NCBI GenBank assembly: GCA_965198675.1 | Contig: OZ240666.1 | Coordinates: 4,464,001-4,528,000 of the forward strand | From: Prochloron sp965198675 | Lineage (GTDB): Bacteria > Cyanobacteriota > Cyanobacteriia > Cyanobacteriales > Prochloraceae | Direction of reading: 5' to 3' | DNA: 64,000 nucleotides | In this document: positions 9,871 to 18,215 of the stretch, piece after piece | Position numbering within the stretch: position 1 is the stretch's first letter | Layout: every line of letters starts with the position of its first letter | The notes under the pieces: generated by a model | What the model saw: the letters and a program-made list of their open reading frames with translations, nothing else | Told to the model about the DNA's origin: nothing | The model's database searches: none | Program-made: the position numbers and the translations under genes

Positions 9871-10056
9871 TTAACGATTGTCAACTTCGGGCAAAACTAC
9901 TGGTATTTCTGCCCCGACCTACCCAGATGCATCACGAGTTACAATAGCATCGACACCGTGTACTACTCCACAGACATACTGCACCGCATCCTCAAAATAC
10001 CGAAAATTTAGCGCAATAGCTTGTTCCAATACATCTCGATCTACTGCACAGCGGAA
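9871..10056 (-). pseudogene. C-terminal remnant of a PIN-domain (VapC-like) toxin
   Basis: The minus strand encodes a run resembling the end of PIN-domain RNase toxins: VDRDVLEQAIALNFRYFEDA, then a segment ending in DAIVTRDASG, an in-frame TAG, VGAEIPVVLPEV and a stop at 9871. The N-terminal half is missing and the in-frame TAG breaks the rest. The fragment begins inside the end of the antitoxin-like gene, as if a deletion fused the two loci. Confidence 0.6.
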
Positions 10057-10253
10057 ACATATTCTGAGGCAATTTTGACTAGCCTTCTTAACGCTGAGTT
10101 GACAGCGGCAGAATCCTTGAATATATTCGCCATATCAGGATCTAAAAGAACTAGATTTGTCCCTTGGCGGTAGGCTTGGTAGTGCTTACCACGCACGCCA
10201 CCGGAAAAATCATATTCTTCACCCATTGTATCTTGTTCATCCACCTGACTCAT
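10041..10253 (-). CDS. Small antitoxin-like protein (DFSxGVRGK family)
   Basis: A 70-residue protein begins at the ATG at 10253 behind a strong AAAGGAGG site. It contains EYDFSGGVRGKHYQAYRQGT and ends ALRRLVKIASEYVSAVQ. Short proteins with this pattern are frequent in cyanobacteria, usually just after a BrnT-like toxin gene. Here the start overlaps the end of a BrnT-like fragment by 17 bases. The last six residues may be foreign, since the sequence runs directly into the PIN remnant. The role as antitoxin is inferred from context. Confidence 0.6.
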   Translation of the reverse strand: MSQVDEQDTMGEEYDFSGGVRGKHYQAYRQGTNLVLLDPDMANIFKDSAAVNSALRRLVKIASEYVSAVQ

Positions 10254-10371
10254 ACTGCCTCCTTTCTTTTGGTGATGCTGTTCGAGCACTGATAATACGG
10301 ATACGATTTCCTCGTTCGGTATATGATACAACAAGTAGACGGTTAAGCGATGAGTGGGCAATACTCAGCCT
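10237..10371 (-). pseudogene. C-terminal fragment of a BrnT-like toxin
   Basis: This frame reads RLLVVSYTERGNRIRIISAR followed by TASPKERRQYE and a stop at 10237. It matches the conserved C-terminal half of BrnT/COG2929 ribonuclease toxins. A TAA directly upstream (10372-10374) and no suitable start show that the N-terminal half is gone. It overlaps the start of the antitoxin-like gene, the usual arrangement for such pairs, so this was probably a complete module. Confidence 0.65.
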
Positions 10372-10604
10372 TTAACGTGGTAAGCTGTAATAGCAATCTT
10401 CCCATCAGGGCTATAAATAGCCTCAATTCTCCGAAAACTACCATGAGACCACCATACCTTGAGCCGCTTTCCCTGAGCAGGTGCAGTACCAACCTTTGTA
10501 TAGCCCGCTTGCAAAAGCAAGCCATCAAACTCAGCAGTGGGTAGGATTTTGGATGTAATTTGGGCTATACCATCCAATTTGCGTTTATCAAGGGTCATAG
10601 TCAC
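10365..10604 (-). CDS. Conserved small cyanobacterial protein, function unknown
   Basis: A 79-residue protein has a compact charged core (KRLKVWWSHGSFRRIEAIYS, then PDGKIAITAYHV). I recognise this as a recurring short cyanobacterial type but know no function. It overlaps the upstream small gene (10588-10857) by 17 bases on the same strand, so the two are probably translated together. Toxin-antitoxin-like context on one side is suggestive only. Confidence 0.55.
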   Translation of the reverse strand: MTMTLDKRKLDGIAQITSKILPTAEFDGLLLQAGYTKVGTAPAQGKRLKVWWSHGSFRRIEAIYSPDGKIAITAYHVKG

Positions 10605-10857
10605 CTTGATAGGTGGTAAAAATCCGGTAACCTGGCAGCACTAGGGCAACCCCCGCAATGCTATGAATTACACCGGTATAATTACTCTCAGCCACACTTC
10701 CTCCAATGCGCATACCCCAGCAACCAACCCAAACATAAAACCCAGGAATTAGAGCATCTATACTATAGACAATATTCCGACGTCTATGAGTAGAAGTTAG
10801 TTTTAGGTTACGGAGAAAGTCACCGGCAGTAGGTTTTAGTTTAGAATTAGACCACAT
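10588..10857 (-). CDS. Hypothetical protein
   Basis: An 89-residue product with no family that I recognise. The middle is hydrophobic and aromatic (IPGFYVWVGCWGMRIGG). It is the first gene of a short minus-strand group with the 79-residue gene, whose start it overlaps. The high aromatic and Gly content could reflect decay of a longer gene. Confidence 0.4.
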   Translation of the reverse strand: MWSNSKLKPTAGDFLRNLKLTSTHRRRNIVYSIDALIPGFYVWVGCWGMRIGGSVAESNYTGVIHSIAGVALVLPGYRIFTTYQGDYDP

Positions 10858-10935
10858 TAAACAATATTTTCCAACTAGGCTATGCTATTATTATAATATT
10901 GTTCACTGTTCATTGACAAAAGGGATTGAAATAAG

Positions 10936-11705
10936 ATGACTTCTACCATTTCCCTTCTCATTCAATCAAAGGAGCCCCTTTTTCCACGGCCAACTTGGCC
11001 AACTATGTACGATTTACCTAGTGAAGAAGTAGGAGAACCCGGTTGGCCTGACGAATTTCATCCCAAACAATCTCAACTATTGTCACAAACTTTTAAACCT
11101 CCTAATTATGATAGAGATAGGGTGTTTAGCGCCATGGATTTGAATCTCTATTATGATGTTGCCTACCCTCGGTGGTACAAGCGCCCTGATTGGTTTGGGG
11201 TAGTAGGAGTGCCGAGATTATATGGTGGAGATCAGCTGCGTTTGAGCTATGTCATTTGGCAGGAGGAGGTTCCTCCCTTGGTAACCGTGGAATTATTGTC
11301 TAGATCAACGGAAGAAGAAGATTTGGGTAGAACCACCCCCAAAACAGGGCAACCCCCCCCGCCATTAATCAATGGCGGGGGCAAGTATATGAGGAAATTC
11401 TCCAGGTACCTTACTATGTTACTTTTAGCCGCTACAGAGATGAGATGCAGGCATTTCGTTTAGTAGAAGGGCGCTATCAAAGAGCGGAATTGACTGAAAG
11501 GCGCTTGGTTATTCCCGAAATTGAACTTAGCCTAGGTTTGTGGCGAGGAAGTTATGAAGATATTGAGCACCTGTGGTTACGATGGATGACAGTATCAGGA
11601 GATTTAATTCCTTTACCTACTGAGGAGCTTGCAGCTGCTCAGCAACGAGCTGAAAAATTGGCGGCGCGACTGAGAGAATTGGGCATAGATCCGGAGCAGT
11701 TATAG
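10936..11705 (+). pseudogene. Uma2 family (DUF820) gene, copy 1, split by C8/palindrome insert
   Basis: Uma2 proteins have a PD-(D/E)XK nuclease-like fold; their role in cyanobacteria is not settled. The N-terminal part (10936 onward) carries RPDWFGVVGV and VTVELLSRSTEEEDLG. At 11353-11381 eight Cs and the palindrome replace the few codons seen in intact paralogues. The reading then needs a shift into the frame with VYEEILQVPYYVTF, which ends at 11705 with RELGIDPEQL. The insert would keep the frame if it had nine Cs (30 nt between two Gln codons), and no stop would be created. So this is either a pseudogene, a phase-variable gene or a sequencing homopolymer error. The last active-site Lys would lie near the insert. 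Confidence 0.7.
11353..11381 (+). repeat. C8 tract plus GCCATTAATCAATGGC palindrome inside Uma2 copy 1
   Basis: Eight Cs, then GCCATTAATCAATGGC, then a G-run form a perfect hairpin with the loop AATC. It sits between two CAA codons of the Uma2 gene and shifts the frame by 29 nt modulo 3. Confidence 0.85.
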
Positions 11706-11778
11706 CGTAGCCCTGTCAGAACCCAGAAATCAAATTGTGATAGGCTGGGATAAACTCTATATGAGGGATTGAAATAAG

Positions 11779-12592
11779 ATGACTTCTACCATTTCCCTTC
11801 CCATTCAATCAAAGGATACCCTTTCCCCACGGCCAACTTGGCCAACTATGTACGATTTACCTAGTGAAGAAGTAGGAGAACCCGGTTGGCCTGACGAATT
11901 TCATCCCAAACAATCTCAACTATTGTCACAAACTTTTAAACCTCCTAATTATGATAGAGATAGGGTGTTTAGCGCCATGGATTTGAATCTCTATTATGAT
12001 GTTGCCTACCCTCGGTGGTACAAGCGCCCTGATTGGTTTGGGGTAGTAGGAGTGCCGAGATTATATGGTGGAGATCAGCTGCGTTTGAGCTATGTCATTT
12101 GGCAGGAGGAGGTTCCTCCCTTGGTAACCGTGGAATTATTGTCTAGATCAACGGAAGAAGAAGATTTGGGTAGAACCACCCCCAAAACAGGGCAACCCCC
12201 CCCCCGCCATTAATCAATGGCGGGGGCAAGTATATGAGGAAATTCTCCAGGTACCTTACTATGTTACTTTTAGCCGCTACAGAGATGAGATGCAGGCATT
12301 TCGTTTAGTGGAAGGGCGCTATCAAAGAGCGGAATTGACTGAAGGGCGCTTGGTTATTCCCGAAATTGAACTTAGCCTAGGTTTGTGGCGAGGAAGTTAT
12401 GAAGATATTGAGCACCTGTGGTTACGATGGATGACAGTGTCAGGGGATTTAATTCCTTTACCTATTGAGGAGCTTGCAGCTGCTCAGCAAATAGCGAAGA
12501 ATGCAGAGCGACGTGCTCAGGATGCCCAGCAACGAGCTGAAAAATTGGCGGCGCGACTCCGGGAATTGGGCATAGATCCGGAGCAGTTATAG
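11779..12592 (+). pseudogene. Uma2 family (DUF820) gene, copy 2, split by C10/palindrome insert
   Basis: This is a tandem, nearly identical duplicate of the preceding gene, including the same palindrome at the same codon. It therefore duplicated after the insertion. The tract has ten Cs here, so the N-terminal frame ends at once in a stop after GQPPPRH. The downstream frame, from VYEEILQVPYYV, ends at 12592. The C-terminal tail is longer than in copy 1, with an added coiled-coil segment (QIAKNAERRAQDAQQRAEKL). Nine Cs would restore one full-length frame, as in copy 1. Confidence 0.7.
12196..12226 (+). repeat. C10 tract plus palindrome inside Uma2 copy 2
   Basis: This is the same hairpin as in copy 1 but with two more Cs (31 nt between the flanking CAA codons). 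The two copies differ here by homopolymer length. Confidence 0.85.
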
Positions 12593-12730
12593 CTTGTGAG
12601 GTGTGGGGTTTGTGGTTCGGAGAAAAGGGGGGTTGCGATAAAATTGTGATAGGTTCAGATAAATTCTATCCCTTGCGAGTTTGCTATAAATGACCTATTC
12701 TCTATTCACAGTAACCAATACTTAATTAAA

Positions 12731-15229
12731 ATGTTTTTATATAAAAATTTTAGCCTAACTATATACATAAATAGTGTAATTTATGTAGTTCTCAATTCAG
12801 AAGAAAAGAACAACCTGCGGGAATTTTTCAATCAGTTGCAAATGTCCGAGCGGCGTTATTTACTCCGCAACGACATCTTAAATGCTTTCAGTCAATTTTG
12901 CGGTGCGACCCAGCTCGAATTCAGTTCGAGCTGGAAAGCGCACCAAGACAGTAGTCACGGGGAAAATAATAAATCTTCCCATCTGAGCAAATTAATCTAC
13001 TATACCCAGGAAATCATTTTAGAGGAAAAAAACAGTCTCTGTCTGATTATCCGTCCCAAAATTGCCAAAACCACCGCCTATCGTATCTTTGAAAATCTGA
13101 CGGTGGAACCCCTGTCTATCCAGCAATTATTGGATATCAGAGATCGGTTCGTCAACCATTTTAACCCGGAAGAAGGGGATGTTTTTGAAATCGACTTCCA
13201 ACCCTTTTACGACTACTCCCCCATGATCCGGGATCGGAAAAACATCGGTAAGGGAGTGCAGTTTCTGAACCGTTTTCTTTCCAGTAAGCTGTTCCAAGAC
13301 CCCAATCAATGGTTGGACGCTCTCTTTAACTTTCTCATTCTTCACAGCTACAATGGGATCCAATTACTTATCAACGGAAGGATAAAGAACCGCCAAGAAC
13401 TCTCCGATCAAGTAAAGCAGGCGATCGCCTTTGTCAGCGAACTCCCTCCCCAGCAACCTTACGAAGAATTTCGCTTTGAGTTGCAAACCATAGGTTTTGA
13501 ACCCGGTTGGGGAAATACTGCTCATCGGGTTCAAGAAACCCTGGAAATGCTGGATGAACTCATGGACTCTCCCGACGCTAAAGTTCTGGAAGCTTTCCTC
13601 TCTCGCATTCCCATGATTTTCCGCATTGTCCTAGTTTCCGTTCACGGTTGGTTCGGACAGGAAGGAGTATTGGGTCGTCCTGATACTGGGGGTCAGGTAG
13701 TCTACGTTCTGGATCAAGCTAGAAGCTTAGAAAAGCAACTGCAATCAGATATTACCCTGGCAGGTTTAGACGGTTTGGAGGTGTCCTCGAAAGTAATTGT
13801 TCTCAGTCGTTTAATTCCCAATAACGACGATACTCGTTGTAACGAAAGGTTGGAGAAAATCTACGGAACCGATAATGCTTGGATTTTGCGGGTACCTTTT
13901 CGGGAGTTCGATTCTCAAGTAACTCAAGATTGGATTTCTCGCTTTGAAATTTGGCCCTATTTAGAAACTTATGCTATTGATGCAGAAAGGGAACTTTATG
14001 CAGAATTTCAAGAAAAACCCGATTTAGTCATCGGTAACTATTCCGATGGCAATTTAGTGGCCTTTCTCCTGGCACGACGGTTAAAAGTGACTCAGTTTAA
14101 TATCGCCCACGCTTTGGAAAAGTCCAAATACCTTTTCAGCAATCTCTACTGGCAAGAAATGGAATATAACTACCATTTCTCCCTTCAGTTTACAGCAGAT
14201 TTAATTGCTATGAATGCTGCCCAGTGCATTCTTAGCAGTACCTACCAAGAAATTGTGGGCACCCGAGATAGTGTGGGTCAGTACGAGTCCTACGAAAGTT
14301 TTACCATGCCGGACCTCTATCATGTAGTGCGGGGAATTGAACTTTTTTCCCACAAGTTTAACGTGGTGCCCCCGGGAGTGAATGAAAGCGTATTTTTCCC
14401 CTATACTAAGAGTGAAGCTCGACTTCCCGCTCAAAAGTCACACATTGAAGAGTTATTGTTCACTCTACAAGACCCCAGTCAGGTTTTCGGTAAGTTAAAA
14501 GACCCCAACAAACGGCCCATTTTCTCCATGGCCCGTTTAGATCGGATTAAAAATATCACCGGGTTAGCAGAATGTTTTGGTCAGTCCAAAGAACTGCAAG
14601 AACGGTGTAATTTAATCTTAGTAGCGGGGAGTTTATTCGTTTCAGAATCTACGGATAATGAAGAAAAGGAAGAAATAAAAAAACTGCACTCTATCATTAA
14701 GCAGTATAATCTTAACGGGAAAATCCGTTGGTTAGGAATACGATTACCCAAAAGCGACTCAGGAGAAGTCTATCGAGTCATTGCCGATCGCCAGGGAATT
14801 TTTGTCCAACCCGCTTTATTTGAAGCTTTTGGTTTGACAATTTTAGAAGCGATGATTTCCGGTTTACCCACTTTTGGCACCCAGTTTGGCGGTCCCTTAG
14901 AAATAATTCAAGACCAAGTGAATGGTTTTTTAATCAACCCCACCAATAAAGAAGCAACCGCAGCTAAAATCTTAGAATTTATCCACCAGTGCGACCAACA
15001 CCCCAAGCATTGGGAAGAAATATCCCAGAGAGCGATGGAAAGAGTTTACAGCACCTACACTTGGAAAATTCACACCACCAAGTTGCTATCTCTAGCCCGG
15101 ATCTACGGTTTCTGGAACTTCACTTCCAAAGAAAATCGGGAAGATATGCTTCGTTATATTGAAGCCCTCTTCTATTTAATCTACAAACCCCGAGCTAAAG
15201 AATTGCTTGCCCAACATCAAAGGGAATAA
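12731..15229 (+). CDS. susA: Sucrose synthase
   Basis: This enzyme reversibly converts sucrose and a nucleoside diphosphate to fructose and a nucleotide sugar. In cyanobacteria it mainly works in sucrose breakdown. The 832-residue protein has the N-terminal regulatory region (SEEKNNLREFFNQLQMSERR, then YLLRNDIL), the GT-B entry motif LGRPDTGGQVVYVLDQ and the C-terminal E-x7-E motif (EAFGLTILEAMISG). The first 18 residues are hydrophobic and unlike the usual start. There is no clear ribosome-binding site before 12731, so the true start is uncertain and may be non-ATG nearer the SEEK motif. The gene stands alone. Confidence 0.94.
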   Translation: MFLYKNFSLTIYINSVIYVVLNSEEKNNLREFFNQLQMSERRYLLRNDILNAFSQFCGATQLEFSSSWKAHQDSSHGENNKSSHLSKLIYYTQEIILEEKNSLCLIIRPKIAKTTAYRIFENLTVEPLSIQQLLDIRDRFVNHFNPEEGDVFEIDFQPFYDYSPMIRDRKNIGKGVQFLNRFLSSKLFQDPNQWLDALFNFLILHSYNGIQLLINGRIKNRQELSDQVKQAIAFVSELPPQQPYEEFRFELQTIGFEPGWGNTAHRVQETLEMLDELMDSPDAKVLEAFLSRIPMIFRIVLVSVHGWFGQEGVLGRPDTGGQVVYVLDQARSLEKQLQSDITLAGLDGLEVSSKVIVLSRLIPNNDDTRCNERLEKIYGTDNAWILRVPFREFDSQVTQDWISRFEIWPYLETYAIDAERELYAEFQEKPDLVIGNYSDGNLVAFLLARRLKVTQFNIAHALEKSKYLFSNLYWQEMEYNYHFSLQFTADLIAMNAAQCILSSTYQEIVGTRDSVGQYESYESFTMPDLYHVVRGIELFSHKFNVVPPGVNESVFFPYTKSEARLPAQKSHIEELLFTLQDPSQVFGKLKDPNKRPIFSMARLDRIKNITGLAECFGQSKELQERCNLILVAGSLFVSESTDNEEKEEIKKLHSIIKQYNLNGKIRWLGIRLPKSDSGEVYRVIADRQGIFVQPALFEAFGLTILEAMISGLPTFGTQFGGPLEIIQDQVNGFLINPTNKEATAAKILEFIHQCDQHPKHWEEISQRAMERVYSTYTWKIHTTKLLSLARIYGFWNFTSKENREDMLRYIEALFYLIYKPRAKELLAQHQRE

Positions 15230-15752
15230 TGAACCGCAGAGGCGCAGAGAGCGCAGAGGGTAAGAGAGGAGGAGAAAGATGACGAGTCTGTAGGGTGGGC
15301 ATCGCCCACCAAAAAGTGGTTCGGGCGATCGCTACTTATGAAGTATTTATTCTGCCTTTTCCTCTAGCTCTATTCTAGCAACTAAATATAACCCATGTCA
15401 AGCATTACATAATGTAGGATAAATAATACTTATCAAAGAGGGATTGACAATTTGGCATTGAATTGAGTATATTCTAAATAGTAGAAAAGTGGTGCTTCTT
15501 GTAGATTGGGTTGAGGAATGAAACCCAGCCCGCGAATGAATTGCGGGCTACCTTGTTAAACCTTCAGGATTAAATTCTGCCTCAGTAGGGTGAGCATTGC
15601 CCACCAACGCCATCTCGTTCATCAAGGATAGATTTATTCAATTGAGAAGGATAATCATTATACATAGATTGGTGGGAGGTTCATGAAAGTTTTGCTGGGT
15701 GGGAGGTTCATTGGAGGTGGGGGCTATCTATCCTGCTGTGCTCTTAGTTGTT
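15230..15752. other. Gene-free stretch with dispersed short repeats
   Basis: I find no gene. It holds several dispersed repeats: a GCAGAGGCGCAGAG-type repeat near 15237-15262, GTAGGGTGGGCATCGCCCACC near 15290, and an ATTGGGTTGAGG...AAACCCA palindrome near 15506. All recur elsewhere in this window between genes. Confidence 0.6.
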
Positions 15753-16370
15753 TTAGTAGTTTTTATTCTCATCATAAAGAGCTTTGTTTCTCTGTCTATC
15801 GTTGATCGCTGCTGCTGTTTGGAAGTCTTTAAGAACGCCATCTCTATCTCCTTGATAAGAGCGGGCTAAACCTCGACGAGCATAAGCTTCGGCGTCTTGG
15901 GGGTTGAGGTTGATAGCTTGAGTATAGTCGACTATGGCTGTTTGATACTGTCCTAGTGCAAAGTAGGTGAAACCTCGATTATTATAAGCTGCGGCGAGTT
16001 GGGGGTTGAGGTTGATAGCTTGATTATAGTCGGATATGGCTCTTTCATAGTCTCCTAGTTCATAGTAGGCGATACCTCGATTATTATAGGCTACGGCGTG
16101 TTGGGGGTTGAGGTTGATAGCTTGATTGTAGTTGGCGATCACTCTTTGATACTTTTTTAGTTTAGAGTAGGCGACACCTCGATTATTATATATGAAAGGA
16201 TGAGGTTTGAGGTTTAGAGCATTAGTATAAACAGTAACTGCTTCCCTATAACACTTTAACACACGTAACACATCCCCCTGTAGCCAAAACAGGATAGTAT
16301 TTTTGCCCTGATTTATCTTGATCGCCCGATTATAATAAACCAAAGCTAGCTCAAATTTTTCCTGGAGCAA
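15753..16370 (-). CDS. TPR protein; severed C-terminal part of the upstream serine protease
   Basis: At least five 34-residue tetratricopeptide repeats can be seen (for example AYNNRGIAYYELGDYERAIS, then DYNQAINLNPQ), a protein-protein interaction scaffold. It has no good start: a TAA lies just upstream and only a TTG is available. Removing 150 bp of upstream DNA with one copy of a 10-bp direct repeat joins it in frame to the protease gene at ...SLIHL/LQEKFELAL.... That junction completes a perfect 34-residue TPR. So this is most likely the back half of one gene of about 700 codons; whether it is translated alone is unknown. Confidence 0.7.
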   Translation of the reverse strand: MLQEKFELALVYYNRAIKINQGKNTILFWLQGDVLRVLKCYREAVTVYTNALNLKPHPFIYNNRGVAYSKLKKYQRVIANYNQAINLNPQHAVAYNNRGIAYYELGDYERAISDYNQAINLNPQLAAAYNNRGFTYFALGQYQTAIVDYTQAINLNPQDAEAYARRGLARSYQGDRDGVLKDFQTAAAINDRQRNKALYDENKNY

Positions 16371-16376
16371 ATGAAT

Positions 16377-16526
16377 CAGAAGTGTTGAAAGTTAAAAAAA
16401 CTTGAGACAAAAAAATTAAAAAATTGTGGTATTATAGTGAATAAAGCTGGAGGATACACGCGATCGCCTGTTATAGGAATCTTGTAACCATTAATGTAAA
16501 GTTTTGTAACAGGATTCAACATTTGT
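16377..16526. mobile_element. 150-bp MITE-like insertion with 10-bp flanking direct repeats
   Basis: GCAAATGAAT occurs at 16367-16376 and again at 16527-16536. Between them are 150 bp of AT-rich sequence holding one GCGATCGC. The ends show a weak inverted match (AAGTGTTGAAAGTT against AAATGTTGAATCCT on the other strand). Precise removal restores the reading frame and TPR spacing of the host gene. A target duplication by a small non-autonomous element is the simplest reading. Confidence 0.55.
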
Positions 16527-18000
16527 GCAAATGAATAAGGGAAAGTTTCTCTAGAGCAGGATAGAATGACTCCTTTAATTTAGTAACTAGTATGAAAGAA
16601 AAAGCAGCTTCCGTGAACTGACGCTGGCTCAAGAGAGCTAAACCCTTCCCATAGTGAGCTAAATATAAGTCTTCCTTGAGCTTTATGGCGCGGTCAAAAG
16701 CCTCCACAGCCTCTTCGTAACGCAAAAAGCGCCACAACTGATTCCCATAGTTAATCCAATCTTGGGCGCTCCCGTTCTCAGAAGGAACTTCAACAGCAAA
16801 TAAATCTTCTATTACCTCCTCGCTCAACTCTTTAGGTAAGTCTGAAACTACTTTCAATGTGCCAAACTTACCCCCTGCTTTGGACTGTTGAGCTAAAAAC
16901 TTGTCTATGGGTACCCCGAAACTGTAACCAATATTATAGTTCCGAAGTCCCTCCCTGACTATTTCTGCTGCTGCATGAATTCCAATAACCCTCCCGGAAC
17001 TATCCAAAATCGCTCCTCCACTCATACCATGAACAGTTATATTGGTATATACCAGTTCATAACCACCATTTTCAACATACTCAAGGGAGATAGGAGTATT
17101 CTGACTAAACTGATTTCCCACAGTTTTATTATAAACCAAACCGGGAGAAAAGCGACGTTCAGTTCCTCCAGCCCACCCGTAGACAAACACCGCCTGTCTG
17201 CTATTTAGCTCAATGTGATAATCAGCTAAAGTAGCTATATCGTAATCTTCCTGACTCTGAAAACTTCCCACTGCTAAGTCTACCTCCACAAACAAATCTA
17301 TTTTCTTGAGAGTATATTCTTTCCCGTCTTCTGTTATTACTTTATATTCTCCCTTCTCGTCTAGTACGTGTTCCGCTGTGAGGACATAATAAGTAGAACC
17401 TTCCCGCGCAATAATAACCCCGGAACCATTCTCAGCCCCTTTAATAGCAACGGTAATTTTGGCAGCTATTTCCTCTATTTTTTTGACTTCACCAGAGAGA
17501 GGTTGTTCCTGGATAGATTGAGCTAAAATAGGTGATTCTTGAGTAGGTGTTTCCGGGGGAAAAGAGGGGTTCGTGAGAAAAATAAAAGAAAGAATAAACA
17601 TGTTACAGTACCAAATATCTGTAATTGCGCAGCGTTTGCGAATTGCCGTCCTTTGCGCCTTTGCGGCTTTGCGAGAGTCTACATAAATACCCTCTTCTGT
17701 TTCTTCTATTAAACCAGCACTTTGGTGCATTGGATTAGAACTTATCAGGCTATCAACCAGTGTAGCTAAAACTATTTCAGGGTCATCCTCAGGTCGAAGA
17801 GTCAGAAGGAGAGTCCCATTTTGACTACATTTATTACCTATTTCCTTGACACTACAAATTACTGGTTGATTATTTATTTTACCATAGGTTAGCTTACTCA
17901 GGGTTCCATTGTCCTCAGCTTTTTGAAAGCGAGGGCTGATCGCTTCACAGCGCTCTTCGGGGGTGTAACCGGGGAAATCGTTACTCCGCCAATATATCAT
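16516..18000 (-). CDS. COP23-trypsin-like serine protease-TPR protein
   Basis: Residues 1 to about 110 form a COP23 (circadian oscillating protein) domain: MIYWRSNDF, PEERCEAISPRFQ, DNGTL and NNQPVICSV. From about 180 comes a trypsin-like domain with the His of VLTAEHV, the Asp of EVDLAV and the Ser of HGMSGGAIL, then TPR sequence at the C-terminus. The two halves meet at RKAAKAQRTAIRKR, which is the translation of a GCAAAGGCGCAAAGG-type repeat. A hydrophobic run (MFILSFIFLTNPSFPPETP) follows that looks like the original signal of a separate protease. The COP23 part has lost its N-terminus, with a TAA upstream at the expected position. I suspect a repeat-mediated fusion of two genes. Confidence 0.75.
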   Translation of the reverse strand: MIYWRSNDFPGYTPEERCEAISPRFQKAEDNGTLSKLTYGKINNQPVICSVKEIGNKCSQNGTLLLTLRPEDDPEIVLATLVDSLISSNPMHQSAGLIEETEEGIYVDSRKAAKAQRTAIRKRCAITDIWYCNMFILSFIFLTNPSFPPETPTQESPILAQSIQEQPLSGEVKKIEEIAAKITVAIKGAENGSGVIIAREGSTYYVLTAEHVLDEKGEYKVITEDGKEYTLKKIDLFVEVDLAVGSFQSQEDYDIATLADYHIELNSRQAVFVYGWAGGTERRFSPGLVYNKTVGNQFSQNTPISLEYVENGGYELVYTNITVHGMSGGAILDSSGRVIGIHAAAEIVREGLRNYNIGYSFGVPIDKFLAQQSKAGGKFGTLKVVSDLPKELSEEVIEDLFAVEVPSENGSAQDWINYGNQLWRFLRYEEAVEAFDRAIKLKEDLYLAHYGKGLALLSQRQFTEAAFSFILVTKLKESFYPALEKLSLIHLHKC

Positions 18001-18215
18001 CGCTACTGTCTTCCTTTCCCATTACGCAAATTGGTATGAAACCCCAGGATAATATTCAAACCCTGGAGGGGTTTTATCAGGAGAGCAATCAATTTATTCG
18101 CGGGCGGGATAACAGGAGTTTGTAGGGTGGGCAATGCCCACCAATTATTAGTCGCTCCTAAAAAAGTTTTGCATAACCATATTATTTTTAAATGTTATGC
18201 AATATATTAGTTTGC

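Noticed and set aside
9574..10011. 145-codon plus-strand frame
   Set aside because: It covers the antisense of tRNA-Asp and of the PIN-toxin remnant; no protein family is recognisable.
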